From the NCBI GenBank assembly GCA_946539475.1, contig CAMNHM010000134.1, positions 1 to 7,440 of the forward strand: DNA of 7,440 nucleotides, written 5' to 3'. Below the pieces are notes generated by a model. The model had not been told where the DNA came from and did no database searches. It saw only the letters and a list, made by a program, of their open reading frames with translations. Made by a program: the position numbers and the translations under genes. The DNA comes from an uncultured Prevotellaceae bacterium (GTDB taxonomy: Bacteria > Bacteroidota > Bacteroidia > Bacteroidales > Bacteroidaceae). The number at the start of each line of letters is the position of its first letter. Positions within the stretch are counted from its first letter, which is position 1. Positions 6,175-7,440 of the stretch are shown piece by piece.

Positions 6175-6684
6175 TTACTCGAAATAGATGCCAAAGCTGA
6201 TGCGCAGTCCGAGGCCCGAGTAGTCCTGGTCCTTCAGGCTCTGGTTGTAGTAGAGCTCAGGCTCGATGGTCACGGTGCGGTTGAGGAAGAAGGCATAGCC
6301 AAGCTGCACGGTAGGCATGAAGTCGTCGTAGTGGTGCTGATGTACGTAGTTGCCTCCCAGTCCGAGGTAGAGTCCGTTCTGCTCGATATAGTAGCGCAGA
6401 CCTGCCCCTGCATTGAAGGTGTTGGAGGCATACTTGTGGTATCCGTAGCCCACCTGTCCTGTCACCATCCAGTTGTCAGTAAACAAATATCCTGCCTTTG
6501 CCTGCACATCGAGGTTCCACTTCTTGCAGTCGGAGAAATTCAGGTCGAAGCCCGAGAGTCCCGTTGACACGTAGTACTTACCCTCACCGAAGGGAGGACG
6601 GTCGAATGAGGGCTTGGTGTAGCCCTGTGCCTGACTGGCCATTGCGACGATGGCGCAGACGAGCGTTAGAAAGATTTTCTTCAT
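6175..6684 (-). CDS. Small outer-membrane beta-barrel protein, hypothetical
   Basis: The 169-residue product has a Sec signal peptide with a probable signal peptidase I site after SQA (residue 19). Cys10 lies within the hydrophobic core and is not a lipobox. The mature part alternates hydrophobic and polar residues and is rich in Gly, Tyr and Asn: KYYVSTGLSGFDLNF, AKAGYLFTDNWMVTGQVGYG, NAGAGLRYYIEQNGLYLGLG, TVQLGYAFFLNRTVTIEPEL and a last strand GLGLRISFGIYF. This gives roughly eight strands, like small OmpA/OmpX-type barrels of the outer membrane protein beta-barrel families. The final Phe is followed by one Glu instead of ending the chain. Specific function is unknown; a structural or adhesion role is as likely as transport. 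It begins 10 bases after cstA stops. Confidence 0.82.
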   Translation of the reverse strand: MKKIFLTLVCAIVAMASQAQGYTKPSFDRPPFGEGKYYVSTGLSGFDLNFSDCKKWNLDVQAKAGYLFTDNWMVTGQVGYGYHKYASNTFNAGAGLRYYIEQNGLYLGLGGNYVHQHHYDDFMPTVQLGYAFFLNRTVTIEPELYYNQSLKDQDYSGLGLRISFGIYFE

Positions 6685-6694
6685 AAATAATTGA

Positions 6695-7440
6695 TTATTT
6701 GATGGATTGTTGATATTTTCTATACCAAAGGAAGAACCATGTCACGGCGATGCAGAAGCACAGGCCGCCGAGCAGGTAGGCCAGTGTCTCGTCGAGGAAG
6801 AAGGCCTGCTTCGAGATGAAGAGGAATGTCGAGCAGACGGTCGTCATGAAGAGTGCGGGGATGAGCGTGATGATGAAGGGCTTCTTCTTCTGCACGAGGT
6901 AGACGGTGACTGTCCACAGCGTGAAGACCGAGAGCGTCTGGTTAGACCATCCGAAGTACTGCCAGATGGTGTTGAAGCCATCGGGATTCTCCATCTGCCA
7001 TATCAGCAAGGCGATGGAGCTCACGAACATCGGGATGCAGATCATCAGTCGGTTGCGGATGGGTCGCTGGTCCATCTTCAGCCATTCGGCCACGATCAGT
7101 CGACTTGAACGGAAGGCGGTGTCGCCACTGGTAATGGGCGCCGCCACAACGCCGAGCATGGCAAGTATTCCTCCGAAGACGCCCAGCCAGTCGTTGCAGA
7201 TGAGATTGACGACTGAGGGTGCCGACGTATGATAGCCCGAGGCCACGCCCATCAGCTCATAGCCCGGCGTCGTGCCGTCGTTATAGAAGAAGTACATCGA
7301 GACGGTGGCCCAGATCAGTGCCACGGCTCCCTCGGTGATCATGGCTCCGTAGAAGATGGGGCGCCCCATGCGCTCACTCTTCACACAGCGGGCCATCAGC
7401 GGCGTCTGCGTGGCATGGAAGCCACTGATGGCGCCGCAGG
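6695..7440 (-). CDS. cstA: Carbon starvation protein A family transporter, C-terminal part (5' end outside window)
   Basis: The frame is open from the right edge to TAA at 6697-6695, giving the last 247 residues. It begins CGAISGFHATQTPLMARC, the conserved loop of CstA/BtsT transporters, so the Met at 7396 is internal and not the start. About six membrane segments follow, including AMITEGAVALIWATVSMYFF, the segment from WLGVFGGILAMLGVV to APITSGDTAFRS, FGWSNQTLSVFTLWTV, and two hydrophobic helices near the end before a basic tail (WYRKYQQSIK). The SGDTAFRS and FGWSNQ motifs are typical of the family. CstA proteins sit in the inner membrane and are linked to peptide or pyruvate uptake during carbon limitation in E. 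coli; the substrate here is unknown. The ending suggests the shorter form of about 480 residues rather than the E. coli length of about 700. It is the first gene of the visible minus-strand cluster. Confidence 0.93.
   Translation of the reverse strand, partial: CGAISGFHATQTPLMARCVKSERMGRPIFYGAMITEGAVALIWATVSMYFFYNDGTTPGYELMGVASGYHTSAPSVVNLICNDWLGVFGGILAMLGVVAAPITSGDTAFRSSRLIVAEWLKMDQRPIRNRLMICIPMFVSSIALLIWQMENPDGFNTIWQYFGWSNQTLSVFTLWTVTVYLVQKKKPFIITLIPALFMTTVCSTFLFISKQAFFLDETLAYLLGGLCFCIAVTWFFLWYRKYQQSIK

Noticed and set aside
6685..6700. Small AT-only dyad (AAATAA, TTGA, TTATTT) at the junction of cstA and the beta-barrel gene
   Set aside because: Six A/T pairs with a four-base loop would be very weak, and it overlaps a stop codon in AT-rich spacer; chance is the simpler explanation.

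Overview
The window looks like chromosomal DNA from a Gram-negative Bacteroidales bacterium, most likely Prevotella or a close relative from a gut, rumen or oral community. The reasons are: lipoprotein signals of Bacteroidetes type, a GH109-type glycosidase paired with a NahK/MdsC-like sugar kinase, few strong Shine-Dalgarno sites, and intergenic repeat arrays (heptamers of GAGAGWT and 22-bp TCGTAA units). This placement is inference; no rRNA or tRNA gene is present to confirm it. No CRISPR array, insertion sequence, prophage or tRNA gene is visible.

Layout: positions 1-51 hold the last codons of an unidentified plus-strand gene, followed by a hairpin terminator (about 79-124). Three plus-strand genes follow: a lipoprotein DNA/RNA non-specific endonuclease (147-1052), a glutathione peroxidase homologue (1140-1691) and thioredoxin reductase trxB (1704-2633). 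An array of eight 7-bp repeats begins at the stop codon of the nuclease and fills most of the gap before the peroxidase. trxB converges on a minus-strand gene. The 175-bp gap between them carries a 19-bp inverted repeat, probably a bidirectional terminator, whose right arm is also the first of five direct repeats with an exact 22-bp period.

From the right edge back to 2809, five minus-strand genes are packed with gaps of 10, 22, 28 and 1 bases, which suggests one operon. In transcription order they are cstA (5' end outside the window), a small outer-membrane beta-barrel protein, nadC, a GH109-family alpha-N-acetylgalactosaminidase-like lipoprotein, and an APH-fold sugar kinase related to N-acetylhexosamine 1-kinase.

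How the genes may work together: the plus-strand pair gpx-trxB reads as a thiol-based peroxide defence, in which the peroxidase has the cysteines of the thioredoxin-dependent class and TrxB recharges thioredoxin. In the minus-strand cluster, the GH109 enzyme could release GalNAc from mucin-type or blood-group-A glycans in the cell envelope, and the kinase could trap the imported sugar as a 1-phosphate. nadC makes the NAD precursor, and NAD is the cofactor of GH109, although that link may be coincidence. Most genes belong to known families. The points most worth a second look are the 22-bp repeat array, the glycosidase-kinase pairing, and the fact that a NAD-dependent glycosidase carries a Sec-type rather than Tat-type lipoprotein signal.
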